Shown here in pieces: positions 63,948-64,000 of a stretch of DNA of 64,000 bases. The first letter of the stretch is position 1. Each line of letters opens with the position of its first letter. The position numbers and the translations under genes are program-made. This stretch comes from Taeniopygia guttata. Lineage: Eukaryota > Chordata > Aves > Passeriformes > Estrildidae. The notes beneath the pieces are model-generated. The model did no database searches and was not told the DNA's origin. It saw nothing but the letters and a program-made list of their open reading frames with translations. Where the stretch lies: NCBI RefSeq assembly GCF_048771995.1, contig NC_133024.1, forward strand, positions 89,808,501 through 89,872,500, given 5' to 3'.

Positions 63948-64000
63948 CTACAGTAAAGATAAAATAATTTGGAAAATGGTAAGAATTCCAAGACATTTGT

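Overview
The window is vertebrate nuclear DNA, most likely from a bird and probably a songbird. Genes are split by GT-AG introns. The dispersed repeats are CR1 LINE 3' ends that finish in the avian octamer-like ATTCTATGATTCTA tail, plus solo LTRs of types common in passerines. The one clear CpG island is packed with GC-rich minisatellites, as is typical of avian gene starts. There are no bacterial operons, CRISPR arrays or phage genes.

Three protein-coding genes are supported. (1) TMEM255B, minus strand: coding exon 1 (9948-10008) sits in a CpG island and exon 2 is at 2753-2895; the rest of the gene lies off the left edge. (2) ATP4B, plus strand: complete, seven coding exons from 38152 to 44350, encoding a 287-residue gastric H+/K+-ATPase beta subunit. 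(3) TFDP1 (E2F partner DP1), minus strand: the last eight coding exons, 54754-63947, with the 3'UTR running to about 53.59 kb; its first coding exons lie off the right edge. The order TMEM255B / ATP4B / TFDP1 and the orientations match the block on human 13q34. ATP4B and TFDP1 converge tail to tail about 8.6 kb apart, and TMEM255B and ATP4B diverge head to head.

Between TMEM255B exon 1 and ATP4B lie about 28 kb in which I see no gene. In human this interval holds GRK1 (rhodopsin kinase), and no GRK1 exon is recognisable here. What is visible is old CR1 debris, two solo retroviral LTRs (about 17.2-17.6 kb and 27.6-28.1 kb) and simple repeats including an AT palindrome. The 9 kb between ATP4B and TFDP1 holds CR1 fragments and a G-poor, pyrimidine-rich stretch.

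I found no new multi-gene system. The observations most worth checking are the missing GRK1, phenylalanine in place of the tyrosine of the mammalian ATP4B endocytosis signal, a paired minisatellite/pentamer array just inside TMEM255B intron 1 with G-runs on opposite strands, and an in-frame NAGNAG acceptor in the DNA-binding domain of TFDP1.
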